Positions 63,449 to 64,000 of a stretch of 64,000 nucleotides of DNA are shown here, in pieces. Made by a program: the position numbers and the translations under genes. The number at the start of each line of letters is the position of its first letter. The first letter of the stretch is position 1. The notes below the pieces were generated by a model. It was not told the DNA's origin. It searched no databases and worked only from the letters and a program-made list of their open reading frames with translations. The stretch comes from Pseudolabrys sp. FHR47 (GTDB lineage Bacteria; Pseudomonadota; Alphaproteobacteria; Rhizobiales; Xanthobacteraceae): contig NZ_CP039740.1 in NCBI RefSeq assembly GCF_005153485.1, positions 806,001 to 870,000 of the forward strand, written 5' to 3'.

Positions 63449-63904
63449 ATGGCGTCCTCGCGGCCGCAGGCCGTGCTGTTCTCGTGCGGCTATAACGCCG
63501 TGCGCTCGCCGATGGCCGAGGGTCTGTTCAAGCAGCTTTACGGCAAGACGGTCTATGTGCAGTCGGCCGGCGTGCAGAAGGGCGAACTCGATCCGTTCGC
63601 CGTCGCGGTGATGGACGAAATCGGCATCGACATTTCGCGGCACAAGCCCATCGACTTCGAGGAGCTGGAAGACCTCGAAGGGCTGAACTTCGATCTCATC
63701 GTCACGCTGTCGCCGCCGGCGCACCACAAGGCGCTCGACCTCACGCGCACCGCGGCCGTCAATGTCGAATACTGGCCGACGGTCGATCCGACCGGCATTG
63801 AAGGCTCGCGCGAGCAGAAGCTCGACGCCTATCGCGCGGTGCGCGACCAGTTGATGGCGCAGATCAGGAAGCGCTTCGGCGCGGCGGGGCAGGGGAATGA
63901 GTGA
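63449..63904 (+). CDS. Low-molecular-weight phosphotyrosine phosphatase family protein
   Basis: A 151-residue protein with the P-loop Cys-x5-Arg-Ser in LFSCGYNAVRSPMAEGL (Cys13, Arg19) and the general acid Asp in TVDPTG. ArsC-like members reduce arsenate, others act on phosphotyrosine. In alphaproteobacteria this gene follows UPF0262 and precedes infA, so it is housekeeping. No ars genes are present. Start ATG 63449. Confidence 0.88.
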   Translation: MASSRPQAVLFSCGYNAVRSPMAEGLFKQLYGKTVYVQSAGVQKGELDPFAVAVMDEIGIDISRHKPIDFEELEDLEGLNFDLIVTLSPPAHHKALDLTRTAAVNVEYWPTVDPTGIEGSREQKLDAYRAVRDQLMAQIRKRFGAAGQGNE

Positions 63905-63924
63905 GGCACTGCGGTAGTCGCGCT

Positions 63925-63988
63925 TTCCCCTCTCCCCTTGGGGGAGAGGGTGGCGAAGCCCGAAGGGCTGAGCCGGGAGAGGGGTAAC
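63925..63988. repeat. CCCCTCTCCC palindromic repeat
   Basis: cccctctccccttgggggagaggg and a second arm pair ccgaagggctgagccgggagagggg after the phosphatase gene. Same family as 4917-5103. It runs to within 12 bases of the window end. Confidence 0.75.
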
Positions 63989-64000
63989 TTACGACAAACG

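Noticed and set aside
63449..63904. Arsenate reductase
   Set aside because: The P-loop fits the shared phosphatase/ArsC fold, but there is no ars context and the place after UPF0262 is a housekeeping one.

Overview
This 64 kb window is a GC-rich chromosomal segment of an alphaproteobacterium, most likely a Hyphomicrobiales member near Bradyrhizobium, Rhodopseudomonas or Pseudolabrys (order-level inference). The evidence is a C4-pathway 5-aminolevulinate synthase, an F0 ATP synthase operon with a separate b' subunit and no F1 genes beside it, the orders dnaX-ybaB-recR, rpmH-rnpA-yidC-engB-argB and murA-DUF2948-hisD-UPF0262, and many copies of palindromic intergenic repeats typical of that order. 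Most of it is housekeeping; I see no prophage, transposase, integron or CRISPR array.

Layout. 1-1253: end of dnaX, ybaB, recR. 1394-6267: PobR-like regulator and pobA (4-hydroxybenzoate catabolism), AmpG-like permease, rmuC. 6396-9797: def, fmt, an acetyltransferase, a small secreted Gly-rich protein, truA. 9903-11928: dapE and dapD. 12040-17343: HupE/UreJ protein, DUF1989 protein, LysR regulator and a complete polar amino acid ABC transporter. 17445-20903: HAD phosphatase, B12-binding radical SAM protein, a double DUF1036 envelope protein. 20940-26619: argB, DUF423, engB, a repeat-rich island holding a decayed ParE/ParD-type module, yidC, rnpA, rpmH. 26945-32937: orphan histidine kinase, tRNA-Arg, thrC, M16 protease, acetyltransferase, lipoprotein. 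33052-36438: HAD hydrolase and the F0 operon atpI-atpB-atpE-atpF'-atpF with recognisable promoter and terminator. 36720-39317: small envelope and membrane proteins, YjbQ.

41415-49416 holds the most coherent functional locus: a DUF4212 plus VC_2705-type sodium:solute symporter pair, a conserved unknown, a LuxR response regulator and a 1190-residue hybrid kinase whose sensor is itself an SLC5-type transporter domain (CrbR/CrbS type, acetate switch), then a protein fusing a DEDDh exonuclease, two CBS domains and a DUF294 nucleotidyltransferase-like domain. An AbrB-type permease follows.

50605-59111: hemA with a perfect FNR/FixK-type box upstream, a NUDIX hydrolase, then a probable sugar or surface-glycan modification cluster (C-methyltransferase, NAD-dependent epimerase, Gfo/Idh/MocA oxidoreductase, SAM methyltransferase) divergent from a GT-C-like membrane protein. 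59131-63904: tRNA-Thr, a small basic protein, murA, DUF2948, hisD, UPF0262, low-molecular-weight phosphatase.

All names rest on reading motifs and recalled family features; no database search was run.
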